A stretch of DNA of 64,000 bases. It comes from Paraphysoderma sedebokerense. Taxonomy: Eukaryota; Blastocladiomycota; Physodermatomycetes; Physodermatales; Physodermataceae. The notes under the pieces were generated by a model. It saw only the letters and a program-made list of their open reading frames with translations. It was not told the origin of the DNA and did not search any database. Every line of letters begins with the position of its first letter. Positions within the stretch are counted from its first letter, which is position 1. This document shows positions 35,564 through 47,639 of this stretch, in pieces. The position numbers and the translations under genes were made by a program. The stretch covers positions 1 to 64,000 of the forward strand of contig JAHLJZ010000093.1 in NCBI GenBank assembly GCA_025602915.1. Direction: 5' to 3'.

Positions 35564-36215
35564 ACTTTTATATTGATATGTGTTGATGGTGAAATTGATA
35601 TCTTGGATTTTGTTCTTCTTTTTTTGTGTATGAAAATTAGGCGGAATTGTATTGGGTTTAGTATAGTTGCTTGCATTAAATCATGAAGGAATTATATCCA
35701 TATCAGATCAATGTTCAATGTTAACGATGGAGAAGAGGATACCAAACAAATATTCATTGTATCACGTATCATGGAATACTATATTCCTAGTTACCACGAA
35801 TTTGTAATTTTCTTTTTCTGTTTCTATCTTCTTTCTTTGGTTTGTTTGTGACTTTAGGTTTCGTTTTGTTAAAAGTCATTACATTTGTAAACCCCTCGTT
35901 CGATTCGTTTGAAATAGATATATCCGAAAAACAAACAATCAAAGGGAAACCCCACACTGATCAATGCATTTGACTTATGTCGTTTGGAATATCTAGATCC
36001 ATTTTCATAGCTCGGGCAAAGCATGACGAGAGTATTCAATAATGGTCTATAATAAGGTGTACAAGTGTTTACCAAAAATGAATCAATTCATTGGAGTCGG
36101 AAAATTTATCTTTTATTGATTATTATAATACATTTCATGTTTCCTTGACCAACTGGAAACGAACCAAAATAGATTTCGGCGAAACTGGAGTTCAAACTGG
36201 AGCACAGGTTTTATC
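35564..36215. other. Convergent intergenic region, PP2C / Lon
   Basis: 3' flanks of two convergent genes, with T-rich stretches at about 35800-35880. No supported gene. Confidence 0.45.
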
Positions 36216-39200
36216 TTATATCTTTGATTTAAACGATCCAGGAATCACAAGTCCATTTTGTTTTGACTCTGAATCAGAATTCGACGACGAAGAGGAAGAC
36301 GAAGTTTGAGCATTAATTTGGTCACCTTGGCTCTGTTGCTGGTTAGGAGGATACCGCACTTGAAGGTACTCAAAACAAATAGACAACGCGTCCCAAACTG
36401 TTTCGATAAACCCAACTCGGATATCATCTTCTTTAGCTACGGGTGACTTGATTTTCGATTCATCTGAATCACCCCAAACTTCATTCGCTAATGATTCTTG
36501 TTCTTTCCGACTTTCCCATTCACTTTTGTTACCTTTTGGAATTAACACCATATTAATGCCACTTCGTTTAGCAGCTCCAACTTTTTCTTCGATCCCTCCA
36601 ACGGGCTCAACTTGACCTCGTAGATTGAGTTCACCTGTTACACCTATGTTTCTGCATTTTTTACCAGAAGCGTTCGAAAATAGCGCTAGGAAAATGGCAA
36701 CACCCGCTGATGGTCCGTCTTTGGGGGTTGCGCCGCTAGGGAAGTGAACATGGATGTCTCTATTTGAGAATAAGAGGGATTGCGGAGTTGATGTTAAGTT
36801 AAGGCGGTAAGCATGGGAACGAAGCACCGAGAGTGCGATTTGAACGGATTCAAGCATCACTGTGCCGAGTGAGCCGGTGAGATGTATTTTTCCGTTACCG
36901 GGGTGAGTCGTGGTTTCGATATAAAGGATTGATCCCGCTCCTAGTGCGTGGCAAACAGTTCGTCAGTAAACACTTTCACGGGATGAAAATAAGGGTGAAT
37001 CTACCTGAGCCGGTATATGCAAGACCGATAGATACCCCCGGAGAAAGCTCTTTGGCAATTTCGGGATGATACCGTTCAGGCTATACCAAGAAACAAAACT
37101 CGCATCGTCAATCACTCGACCATGAACACTAGGTAAACAAATCAAAACATACCCCCAAAACCTTCCTAATAAATCCCCAATCCAACTTCACGATAGCGTC
37201 ATCACTATTTTTATTCACTTCTCTCAAACGAACGAGTCTAACAACCAACGCTCTACATATTTTAGCAATCAGCTTTTCCACGCCTCTGACACCAGCTTCT
37301 CGTAACGCGTATCCATGTATAATTTTCGAAACGATGTCGGATGTGAATTCAGGAACAATGGATCCGGGGAGATGATGTAATCGAATTTGTTTAGGAATGA
37401 GATGTGACTGGGTGATCTGAATTTTTTCTGCAGGTGTGTAACCCGGCAAATGTATTATTTCCATCTATAGACGATAAGAGTCGTTGTTAGTAGAATGAAA
37501 AGCAAAGCGTAATGGAACTTTTTAAGAAAACTAACCCTATCAATCAACGGTTTGGGTATGCCGTCCAGTCCATTTGCGGTACAAATCCACATGATATGAC
37601 TCAAGTCAAACGGTACACCCAAAAAGTGATCTGTAAATGAATGATTCTGTTCAGGATCCAACACTTCCAATAACGCCGCAGCTGGATCACCTCTAAAATC
37701 CCTGGTTAACTTATCAACCTCGTCCAATAAGATAACGGGATTAGAGGTTTGAATTGATCTTAGAGCAGTGACAATGACACCTGGTAAAGCTCCGATATAA
37801 GTTCGTCGGTGACCTCGTATTTCGGCTTCATCCCGAACACCCCCTAGTGCCACTCGATGGAATTTCCTGTTGGTAGCTTTAGCAATGGACTGAGCAATTG
37901 ATGTTTTACCCACACCCGGAGGCCCGACAAAGCAAAGAATTGGTCCTTTATATGGTTTTGGAGGCTTCGAGGGTGCCTGCTTCTGCGAATTTTCGGCGTC
38001 AAGCGCTTCAGTTTCGCCCACTGTCGAGTCTGCGGCTTCCTGCGATGAAGCTTCCGAAGGTGGTTGAGAACTTTGGACGCTATTTTCAACCAGGTTTTCC
38101 ATACTTAACGCCAACTTTCGAACAGCCAAAAACTCCAGTACCCTCGATTTAACTTTTTGTAATCCACAATGATCACGATCTAATTCTTCTTTGGCTTTCA
38201 GCAAATCAATAGAATCCTCGGTATAAATATTCCATGGTAACGCAAGAAGCCATTGTAAGTGGTGCAAATGAATTTGGTACTCTGCATGCATCGGTTGCTA
38301 AGTGAAATAATCATAACGTTGTTAAAACGGGATATGCGGGGGCCAAATGAAGAAACAAATGTTACCATATTCTTTAGCCTCTTGATTGTACGTTCTGCTA
38401 CTTTTAGCGCCTCCGGTGATAGTTCCACCTTTTTCAGTTTTTCTTCCATTTCGGCCAGCTCGTCATCATCATCTTCGGTATTGGATGGTTTCGCCGATTC
38501 AATACGTCGCGGAACAGACGAAAATGGATTAAAAATCATCTAAATATACAAAATCCCGAAATTCGCGTTACTTGTATTTGTCTGACAGAACGACAAAGAA
38601 CTTGACCACAGACCTCGGCAATCGACCTTCCTTCGCTACTATCTTTTCGAGTTTCAAAGAATTTAATAGCCGCCTGAATCATTTTCCTTACATGCTCCAC
38701 CCTCTCAGGAAGGTCCACAGTCGTTAACGCCTTTAATCGATCATCCCAGGATAATCCTTCAATTTCTTCCTTTGTTCTAGCGGGTAACACGGTGTCGAGT
38801 GTCGACACGAGTAAATCGCAGAGTTGACTAGGTGGAGCGGAAGAGATGACTTGTCGTAATTGAGACTGTAAAGCGCTGGGAAGAGGCAGGAGAGATGTCA
38901 TATATTGACCGTAATTTCTTAATCCTACGACAGCGGACTTGAATTCGGGGTTCAGGGGAGTGGCTGAGCGTCGACAGCAAATGTGAAAAGACAGTACAGA
39001 TAAGTGGGACTGAAGTTAAAAAAGGGCTCAACCATAATAGAATGGATGGTAGAGAGAAATACCTTGCTCATATAAGGCAATCGGAGTGACGTTGACTTCA
39101 ACATGGGGTGTGGACTTTGCGATGGAATCTACCTTTATCCGAGTGACCCCTTCCATTATTAAAATGAATTCTGCGAGTCAATAACAGCGCTATAGTTTTA

Positions 39201-39579
39201 CAATTAAACAAAATGACAAATAATCTGCACCTTCGAGTGTCAGAATATATTTCACTTGAGCAGCAGTCGAACTTTTTATAAACTTGACAATTTTAGCAGC
39301 GCAACCAATCTTCGCCAATTCATTCAAGTCTACCGAGGGTGATTTTGGTTTTGGCGAGGAGTTGTCGAGCAGCGGGATGCAAGCGACAAGAGGTGGATTG
39401 GCATTATTGGATTTCGAATGTAATTCATGGAGCTTCTCAAAGAGCGTTATTGAGTCTGGCGAGGACGGAGCGGACTTGGGAATTGAAATGTTCAGTAGAA
39501 TTCGGAGAGATGGAAAGAGGATGCGGTTGTGCAGCGCAAACACAGGGAGTGTGGAGGGAATATTCATCTGTCTCGTCAT
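36216..39579 (-). CDS. LONP2: Lon protease, peroxisomal type (LONP2-like)
   Basis: Eight exons (39579-39231, 39170-39063, 38963-38572, 38539-38366, 38297-37536, 37464-37153, 37080-37005, 36940-36216) join in phase to 965 residues. The N-terminal substrate domain opens with [13 protein letters not shown] and lacks a mitochondrial leader. The AAA+ part has Walker A GPPGVGKT, then [20 protein letters not shown], Walker [12 protein letters not shown] and the arginine-containing [14 protein letters not shown]. The protease domain has its Ser in [11 protein letters not shown] and its Lys in [10 protein letters not shown]. The C-terminus is KSKI, where SKI fits the PTS1 consensus for peroxisomal import. 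The extra acidic ([12 protein letters not shown]) and Ser/Gln-rich insertions look species-specific. Role: quality control in the peroxisome matrix. Confidence 0.93.
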
Positions 39580-39681
39580 GGATGTATGTGTGTTCTGTAC
39601 TTCTCAGATGTGGTATGAATTGATGTTATCCCGGGACAGAGCGACATTCATCATCCTCATCCTTCCAATGTGGAACCTTCG

Positions 39682-39687
39682 CACGTG
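39682..39687. promoter_or_regulatory. CACGTG element upstream of Lon
   Basis: An E-box about 105 bases before the Lon start codon, a position like that of the E-boxes in the two divergent promoters at 26450 and 33600-33638. Confidence 0.25.
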
Positions 39688-39833
39688 TCTATGACACCGT
39701 GAAAATGGAAACACCTCCAAAAATCACCAAAAATGTATACTTTATTATCAACTGTATCGCATAATAATATACAAACTGCTTTTAAAGGACATATTATCAA
39801 TTACACTATCCTTCGCTGATACTATATTTGGAT

Positions 39834-40687
39834 TTATTGTTGGGCGGGTTTCTGTTCGGCTTCTGGAGTAACAATGATAACGGGTATGTGAGAGTGATGG
39901 ACAATATAGTCGGAGGTGGAACCCAAGAAAGTTCTCTTGATGGCTCCCAAACCACGGCTTCCGACAATGATGGCATCGGCTTTGATGTCCTCGGCCTTGG
40001 CAATGATGTCGGTTCTGGGTTCGCCTCTGTTAAAATTAAAAGGAGAAAATTAATTAGACATGGACCGAATTACAGAGTAGAAAAAAAAACGAAGAAAAGC
40101 ATACCTGATAGCAATCGCTCGGACGTTGTAACCTCTGGCCTTCAAATCCACACCGTATTCTCTGAGAAGTGTGTGTGATCGCTCACGAGCCTAATTTCGG
40201 TGGAACAACAGTCAGTACACCAAAAAAAGGAAATTCAGGGGCGTGCGCCATTAAACAATTCCATCGACGTACTTGATCTTCAATAGCTTTCACGGCATCG
40301 AGATATTCGCTAGCACCTGCTCCTAGGCCCAAAAAAGAATAAAAGGAAAATCAGATAACAGTTCTGCGGTGAGGGGCAAGATAATATGACTGTGTGGTTG
40401 CGCCCTTTCTAAGAAGGCAAACAAACTCGCAAATAGTCACCTCTCATGTACGCCACCGGGTAAGCGACTTGTCTGACGTTGACCAAGACAAAGGTGTCGT
40501 CCTTTTTCAAGATATTCTTGATGGTCCATTCGTAGGCATGTTTGGAGTGGATTGAGCCGTCGACGGCCAGCAAGAGGGTTCTGGCATGGGGGTGATCGGC
40601 GAAGGAGTGCTCAAAGACGGTGGCGGATTCCTTTTGCTGGAGGGCAGCGATTTCCGGGTTTTGTGGTTGTTGTTGTTCTGCAGACAT
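39834..40687 (-). CDS. Universal stress protein (USP) domain protein
   Basis: Exons 40687-40441, 40322-40273, 40190-40105 and 40026-39834 join in phase to 191 residues. The USP alpha/beta fold is plain: TLLLAVDGSIHSKHAYEWTI at the first strand and helix, then VLVNVRQ. The ATP-binding signature is IIVGSRGLGAIKRTFLGSTS with IPVIIV following, matching G-X2-G-X9-GS. Usp proteins bind ATP and are induced by stress; the precise role in fungi is unclear. A close paralogue lies at 46604-47438 on the other strand. A TATA-like CATAAATAC lies about 75 bases before the start. Confidence 0.92.
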
Positions 40688-42869
40688 GGTTTGTTGTGGA
40701 GTGTATGTAGTGGAGTGTATCTATTTCTGAAGGGGAATGGAATGCGGAATGGAATGGCGTATTTATGAGGCAGGAAGGGAACTCACTCACGCTGACTCAC
40801 GCTGACCCGCACGCCCTCTTGGCCTATTGGAACTTTTTGCCCTGCAATGTCGCCGGTCCGCTGTCCAATGGAAGCATACAGGAGATATAGAAACAATATA
40901 GGATATAGATGCCATGGGATGTGATGACCGCCGTGGTGTGGTGAAAACTGAAAAGATAATTATTGGTGGTCGGCTGTCTGAACTCGGATCGCTCGGTGCA
41001 ACAGTTCCAGAATCCAGACTGCTTTTCCAGTTCGATTCCGCGAAAACGTGTTCTTCGAGTGTCGCCATGATAATGCCATCATCCGCACTACGACTCCATC
41101 CCGCACTCCGCTCATCATTATTAATATTATTGTCGCAATACAACACTGCATTGTCTATTTTGCATCTGGGCCAGATGATCCCTTTAAACTAGCAAGCCTA
41201 TGTTCTTCATTTGGTTATTTGTCATTATTTATTGCAAAGCTAAGACATGGCTCAAATTAATCCTTACATCCAGATTTTCAATAAATACGATCGGGTTACT
41301 GTGGTCGGTAGGTCGGTGATTGCGATCATTTCGTCCGCCGATGTGGAGTATCTGACGGGAGTTGTCTAGGCCGGGAACCATAGTCCTTGCAAGCGAAACA
41401 TCTTCGATCAACTTAACCGAATCTGACATCATGTACTCGGAGCTGTGCTCTCTTCCCATGTCTTAACACTTCTTGGACCAAATGGCAATGTCGACATATG
41501 CTTTTCCTCTATCCACTTTGACTGGACGAGTAGTATTTGGCTCAACACCAAATTCGTCGAAAATGAAGAGTGGTAACCGCTGTTCTTATATCAATTCTTC
41601 CGGTACAATACCAGTAGGTGCAGCCTTTGTCTACTTTATCGGCGGTATTGATCCATTAATTTCGATTTTCACAAGGATAATCCATCAGGCTGTATTCCGA
41701 CATTCGACGCAATGATGATGGTGATGAAGGGTTTGAGTTGGAGTGACATAGTCTTTCGGTAAGTTTTTGTTCTCGCTACTATATTTTATTAAGCTCGTAT
41801 TAAGCTCGCGACAAATTGCCTTGGTCTGTCACGTTGCTGCATTTCAAATTGAAGGGCAATTCGCAGCACCACCGGGTTAAAAAACTCCCATATTACTCTC
41901 TCTTTTCTTCTCAACAAAAGCAAGAAGAAAATGGGAGCATCTGACGAACGCAGCTGGTTTACATCAACAGAATTTTCAGTTTTTATTCTACTTTGTCTAA
42001 TGGGTAGTAGCGCATTCTCTATTTTTTGCTGGAACAGAACTATTCGGGTGATTTATTTTGTTTTGTTATTTCCTTGGATATTCTGTGAAATGCTCACTCT
42101 ATATTTCTTTGATAGCGTGAACTCGCCAAAAGAAACACTCCGGGTCATGAAGCAGCCCTTACAACGAATGATATAGCAGCGATCATGTAGAGTTAGAATA
42201 TTTATTAGTAGTAATCAGTTATATAATCATGAGTCATTTTTAGAAACTTGTGAAGGCAGTGCGTTTTTTTGAACTAATTTAGTTCGGAATTGTTTATCCA
42301 AAATGTCTAAATCCATCGGCACAGCGGAGCCGGGGGTCGTTTAGTCTTATTCCTCCAGTCGAGATAAAGCCGAGCCCGACATTGAAGAATCAAGGAAAAG
42401 ATTAAGTGTATTAGTTGTATGTTCAAAGTTAGGAAAATCCAAGGTTAACGCAGTGTCCATTGTATTCAGATTGTGTGAATATGCAGAGAGTAGAAGCGAC
42501 TCTGGCAGATGTGAGAGAAGCGATATAGGATCCTCTCCTGCTCAAGCATTACATCAACTGTCACAATGTCCGCCCGACGGAAGAGTTCTGCGCCGCGTAT
42601 CATGACATCTACAGTGGTCTCAACATTTAGATTCGATGTCGGCGGAGGTAGAATTGTTGACCCGGATCAGACAACTACATCATCCTCAAGAGTGGTATCA
42701 ATCATGGTGTTGCAGTGCAATTTATGTGCAGATTACTTGGTTGACTTTGACCGCACAAAATTTGAGTACTCTCGATTCAAAATAAAGACCAAGACCTGGC
42801 TGGATTTTTACATATAATATTTATTGCACTTAAATAATTCGTAAAGATTTGCTCCTTGCACGACACTGC
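40688..42869. other. Intergenic region with a possible pseudogene and small open frames
   Basis: Minus strand 41710-41230 reads as protein-like sequence in one frame (FIFDEFGVEPNTTRPVKVDR, GKAYVDIAIWSKK, then REHSSEYMMSDSVKLIEDV) but is cut by several in-frame stops, so it looks like a decayed host gene or exons I cannot resolve. A plus-strand frame at 41931-42176 could encode 81 residues with two membrane segments (FSVFILLCLMGSSAFSIF and VIYFVLLFPWIFCEML). A frame at 42566-42817 lacks any clear feature. A short direct repeat (ACTCACGCTG twice) lies at about 40790-40809. Confidence 0.35.
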
Positions 42870-44463
42870 TTAATATCGTCGAATTTTTGCCAACCCCTTG
42901 ACCCAGTCCACTGTGTCGTTCTCGTTATTAATACATGGTAACGCATATTTAGATTTTTGGATCTATAATACATTTAGAATAAAAACAAACGCATGTTAAG
43001 CACAAAAACCACATTAGGGAGCAAATCATATTTCAACGCAAACACTACCTTGATACATTCACCCTTCTGCAGTGTACCGATTTCTTTTCCATCGATTGAG
43101 ATTTCAGCCACAGCTCGACTAGTTTCCGCAACTTTCAATACAATATCAACATAGTCGGGCAACACAACAGGCTTGTAGGATAGCGAACGTGGACAGATGG
43201 GTGTAACAAGGATACTTTGAACGGAGGGATGTATTTTCGGACCCCCCGCCGAGAGAGAATATGCTGTTGATCCTGTGGGTGTGGATATGAGAAGGCTTAA
43301 CACAATACATGTCAGAATATTATGTAAGCTTGAAAAGCGAAGAGGGGCGATATATTGGAGCAGAGAGGAGATCCTACCCGTCGGCCTGTTAAAATCAAAA
43401 CCGAGTTTAGTCAAATTCATATAGGCTAAAATGCAGAATAAAATATGCTACGTACAACCGATCCAGAAGAAATAAGGCCGTTATTCACTAAACAGTCTAA
43501 CCCAACCATGTGCGGTTGCCTGCCTCGATGCAACAACACTTCATTAATACAGTGGTACCCTAGATACCAACCGATAAGTCATGTCAACATTTTGCCGAAC
43601 CGCTTGTTTCAGAAATTTAATCCCATACTTTTCTGATTATACATCTCAATGCGATTATCTGTAGAATCATAATGCGACACAGACAATCTTGATCGATGAA
43701 GAACGCTAACGTTGCCTTCCATAACCCTTGAGATCGTACTTTGATACGTTTCGAGTTCTACATCCATATTTCACTTGTAAGTCACTCTCCACTAGATTAT
43801 GACGAAAACACAAAAGTAAAAAGGTACACACGAAATGGCATTAAAAATCCAAGAGACCCCATCGCGAAGGATACAAACGGCGGTGGTTGAACTTGTTCCT
43901 GAAATAACGAAGAGGCATGCAACATTGTACCGTCTCCTCCGAGAGCAATCACCAAATCCACTACCCTCGAATACTCTTTAGCTGAGCCTTCGTGATTGTC
44001 AAGCCGAAATCGGTGAATTGAAAATAAAAGAATCGGATACGTTAAGAAGAATCATAAGCACACTAAATGAATATTGTATAGTTGAAGTATATGTGAATCA
44101 CTTACATGAATCGTCTGGATTCTCCAGACTATAAATAAATGGTAATTTATCTTTCAATGACGCTTTATCATTGGGTTCCACAATGACATTGGTGTCAGGG
44201 TATACTGATTTCAACCAACTCGAAACCCGAATCAAAGCGTCTTCTGTTTTTTGATCTCGTTTCCGAATAATCAGACAATTCCTTGGTTTCTCAGACCAAT
44301 GTAGCATAGAAGATGACCATGGTGTCGTGGGTTCGGAGGTGGTCGGAGGAGTAAAATGGAAGGGGACTCGATCTGGTAGTGCCGTCGTGGATAAGAGTCG
44401 GATAAGACTCTTTGGTAGTAACTTCAGACGGGATTGAAATGAAGTGAGGGTATATAAACTCAT
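42870..44463 (-). CDS. NAD(H) kinase, probably mitochondrial (POS5-like)
   Basis: Seven exons (44463-44106, 43981-43832, 43757-43629, 43559-43456, 43385-43378, 43295-43049, 42962-42870) join in phase to 362 residues. It phosphorylates NAD or NADH to NADP(H) with ATP. Motifs: [37 protein letters not shown] and [21 protein letters not shown], the last two being the catalytic and NAD-binding blocks. The ADG of the last block is encoded by an exon of only eight bases. The start [20 protein letters not shown] is basic and hydroxylated, fitting a mitochondrial presequence. Yeast Pos5 of this type supplies mitochondrial NADPH. It diverges from the BAG-domain gene. Confidence 0.9.
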
Positions 44464-45073
44464 TGATGATGCTTTTCTTTTCTTTATTGATATGGAAAGA
44501 TCGAATTTTAATGTTTAGAGATCTTTGTAGGAGTTGAAACTCTTCGATGAAATTCGCGGATCGGGTTCCAGCATAACCCGCCAAAAACAAAAACCAATAA
44601 AGAAACCATCATCCTCATTTTGTATGAAAGTCTAAAAATCAGGATATGTGCTTTGTCATCAATAAAGTAACTATTTTGTATCTACAAGATCACAGAAATG
44701 CAAGTTGGTGTCGACATATGACAATTATTTCGCCAGATGTATGACATGATACGTCGAAATCTTAATGGAATTAAAAGATACAAATCGAAGACATGATTCA
44801 TAAGTCTTGAGTCTCTACAAGATGTTATAAAACACATAGCAAACGATACTGATTGTGGTTTGCTGTTGTTCTTGATGTGCCACGATCACGCCTGGCGGCT
44901 GGTTACCTTTTTTTTTGCTTCTTCTCTCCTCCGATTCATTTCATTTCATCGGCCAGAAATACATTATCTGATATCTTTAACCCCGTTTGATTACAGTGAG
45001 ATAAAGAACAGTAAAGACAACATACTATTGATACCCATTCACAACTTCCCCGTCATTTGCCCATCCTTTCTTT
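44464..45073. other. Divergent intergenic region, NAD kinase / BAG-domain gene
   Basis: Shared upstream region of two divergent genes. A minus-strand frame extends to 44590 but the NAD kinase start at 44463 fits a presequence better. No separate gene seen. Confidence 0.4.
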
Positions 45074-45961
45074 GTGCTCATGTCTTCAAACTCAACCATG
45101 CCCATTTCTATAAATTCCCTCCTCGACTCCCTAAACTCTCTTCATCTCTCCGACTTTGAACCCTACCTTCCCTACGTTGTCGCTCTTGTCGGTGCGGCTT
45201 CCCTCACATTTGCAATATCAACTCAAGCCTCCACACATAAACAAAAATCAGACCGGTACTCTCGATACCATCGTAAACTCAAGAAACTTTTGAAAGCGAC
45301 GGAACAGCAAATACAAGATGTAGAAAAATCTTTAAAGAAATTACAAACTGGGGAATTGACAAAGGTGAATATAGTAGTTGAGAAATTGGTGAATGGTGAA
45401 TTCGACGGAAAAATGGTCGATATGGACGGTACCGAGATTCATGATTCAATTCTAACGGACCCAAATCATGCTGATTCCGAGAAAGAAACAAACGAACAAA
45501 CCGACGCTAAATCTCCTAAATCCGAGAAACTGAAATCCTCTTCGCACACATCTGCATCCCCATCTCCATCGTCGTCGTCATCGAGACTTGTGTTACCGCT
45601 TACTCCTGAAAGACTTAAACGACGACTAAAAGGTTTAGAAGAAATGTTACTGAAATTAGTCATGAAATGTGACAACATTAAACTCAATAGTTTAATTTCT
45701 GAATTCGCACACAAAAATCCTCCACCTTCTTATCGGTCGTCTTCCTCTTCGTCAAGAAAATCGGGTTCAAGAAAAGGTAACGACGCCGTTGAAATAGATT
45801 TGGAAGAAACATTGAGACAGTATTTGAAAGATGAAGATAGACTAGCGATTGAAACGACGGTAGAAGATTTCAAGATAAAGAAAAAGGAAGTGGTAAAAAC
45901 TATATTGGCGGATATTCAACGTGTAGATGACTGGATACATTCCGTTAAAGATGACGTTTGA
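45074..45961 (+). CDS. Membrane-anchored BAG-domain protein, Snl1-like
   Basis: A single exon of 295 residues; in-frame methionines at 45080 and 45098 are alternative starts. One membrane segment lies near the N-terminus (YLPYVVALVGAASLTFAI), followed by a basic stretch (KQKSDRYSRYHRKLKKLL). The rest is helical and charged with Ser-rich linkers. The last 100 residues form long helices ending RLAIETTVEDFKIKKKEVV, then TILADIQRVDDW, which fits a BAG domain: the third-helix pattern KKEVVK-I---I--LD-W. Yeast Snl1 has the same plan, an ER or nuclear-envelope anchor plus a BAG domain that releases nucleotide from Hsp70. BAG identity is inferred from layout and weak similarity. Confidence 0.6.
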   Translation: MLMSSNSTMPISINSLLDSLNSLHLSDFEPYLPYVVALVGAASLTFAISTQASTHKQKSDRYSRYHRKLKKLLKATEQQIQDVEKSLKKLQTGELTKVNIVVEKLVNGEFDGKMVDMDGTEIHDSILTDPNHADSEKETNEQTDAKSPKSEKLKSSSHTSASPSPSSSSSRLVLPLTPERLKRRLKGLEEMLLKLVMKCDNIKLNSLISEFAHKNPPPSYRSSSSSSRKSGSRKGNDAVEIDLEETLRQYLKDEDRLAIETTVEDFKIKKKEVVKTILADIQRVDDWIHSVKDDV

Positions 45962-46603
45962 GACGTTTGGTTCTTATTTAATTCGAATAAAAACAATCTG
46001 GTAGCTGTAAATCGGCACCCTTGTTATTGTTTGAGACCTGAGAAAGTACATGATCTGGTTTTATTCCCTGATAATCCCGCCAACCGATATACCACATTTT
46101 TGCAACTGAATCAAACTGCTATCTCAACAAGGTTACATCGGCCATACATAAAACTACTATTCATTACAATCCTTTTCTGGTAGACAATTCACTGTAAAGT
46201 GAAAAGCATATTTCGGGGAGTCCAAGAAATCTATATATTTAGATTCTGGTGCACTATGGTGCTGAACGTCTCGCTTCAATCAAGTTGGCATTGCAAGGAA
46301 TACAATACTTGCAGGAACCACGCTTCTGTACCATATTATCAGGAGATGTCAAAGAGAAATTAACTTATAATAATATAATCCCGTATATTACATAAATAGT
46401 CGATGCATTGCTCAATATGAGCGGATGTTCACTCCCAGTGATAATTTTCAAGATACCATGAGTCACGATGACGACACAACGCCTTTGGTTTCTGGGGTCG
46501 TATAAAAGCGAGCAGCGCCGCCGTCGGTCACTACCTATCAATAACTGAATTATTATCTACAAGTCATTTAATTTCCAATCAAATTTGAATACTATTTTCA
46601 ATA
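45962..46603. other. Upstream region of the second USP gene
   Basis: No gene seen. Its right end carries a TATA box at 46501-46508 (separate entry). Confidence 0.45.
46501..46508 (+). promoter_or_regulatory. TATA box of the second USP gene
   Basis: TATAAAAG lies 96 bases before the start codon at 46604, followed by GC-rich sequence. A good TATA box fits a strongly inducible, stress-type promoter. Confidence 0.5.
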
Positions 46604-47438
46604 ATGGTTCACGAGAAGGAATCCACACCCAGCCACGACGAACTAGTCGCTCTAGCAGCCCCTTACTCTTCGGTGGTATTCGAACATTCTTTTGCCAATC
46701 AACCACATGCGAGGACACTTCTACTAGCTGTAGATGAATCCAAGCATTCAAGATACTCCTATCAATGGGTTATCCAGCATATGTTAAGGAAAGAGGATGA
46801 ATTGGTCATTGTGAATGTAAGAAAGGCTTGTGGCGCCAACCCCTCGAGAGGGATGAGTGACGGAGAATTTTTGGATGTCTGGAGACAATTAGAAGATCAG
46901 GTTTGTGCTGGTTTACTTGTCAATCATCTCCTCATAGTTTCTGTGTAGTGTAATACACCGTTCGTTGGTCAAGTAAAAACCAGTCTTAATCATGATTTGC
47001 AATAGAGTCGGGAACGATCACACTCCTTGTTGCGTTCGTATGGAATGGATTTAAAAGAACGAGGCTACAATGTCAGAGCCATTTCGATCCGGTAAGTTTT
47101 TATGTACTCCAAGCTCATCCATAGCCGATATGAAGTCTGACGGATCTCCTCATTTTATTATCTTGTGTTGACCTATTTCAAGAGGTGAACCACGCCATGA
47201 ACTCATAGCGAAAGCACACTCCATCAACGCTGACGCAATCATTATGGGATCAAGAGGATTGAGTCCAATAAAACGAGTATTCATGGGCAGCATTTCGAAT
47301 TACGTATCTACACATGCTGATATTCCTGTAATAATTGTGAGGCCACCGAAAGGACATGAAGCGTATGAACATCAAGAGATGGATAAAATGGAGGTAACGG
47401 ACAACTCAGATGAAGGAGAGATCGTATCAGCACTGTAA
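46604..47438 (+). CDS. Universal stress protein (USP) domain protein, second copy
   Basis: Exons 46604-46900, 47006-47091 and 47183-47438 join in phase to 212 residues. The first part (VVFEHSFANQPHARTLLLAV) is almost the same as in the paralogue at 39834-40687 (TVFEHSFADHPHARTLLLAV). ATP-binding signature: IIMGSRGLSPIKRVFMGSIS with IPVIIV. The exon pattern is shared: the 86-base middle exon is the same length in both genes. The 297-base first exon here equals the 247- plus 50-base first two exons of the paralogue, so they differ by one intron. The C-terminal tail is longer and acidic. Confidence 0.93.
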
Positions 47439-47639
47439 ATGAATAAGTAATCTGTGATAAAGAAGAGGAATCAGGTAAACAGGAATGTATTGCAATGTCA
47501 TTCTAATGCTGAATATAATGCATTCACTTGCAACTGAGGACACCAAGCAAGTCATCATTCCAATTGCAGTGGTTTATCCATCAAATTCGAACACATTATA
47601 TATATTTCCAAGTAAAATACTCTAGTATACATTTACACT

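Noticed and set aside
40787-41260. Overlapping open frames on both strands near 41 kb
   Set aside because: Four frames are open over the same bases without any conserved motif, so openness reflects base composition.
41931-42176. An 81-residue two-helix membrane protein
   Set aside because: Possible, but I found no family, promoter or splice evidence; kept only as a note in the region entry.
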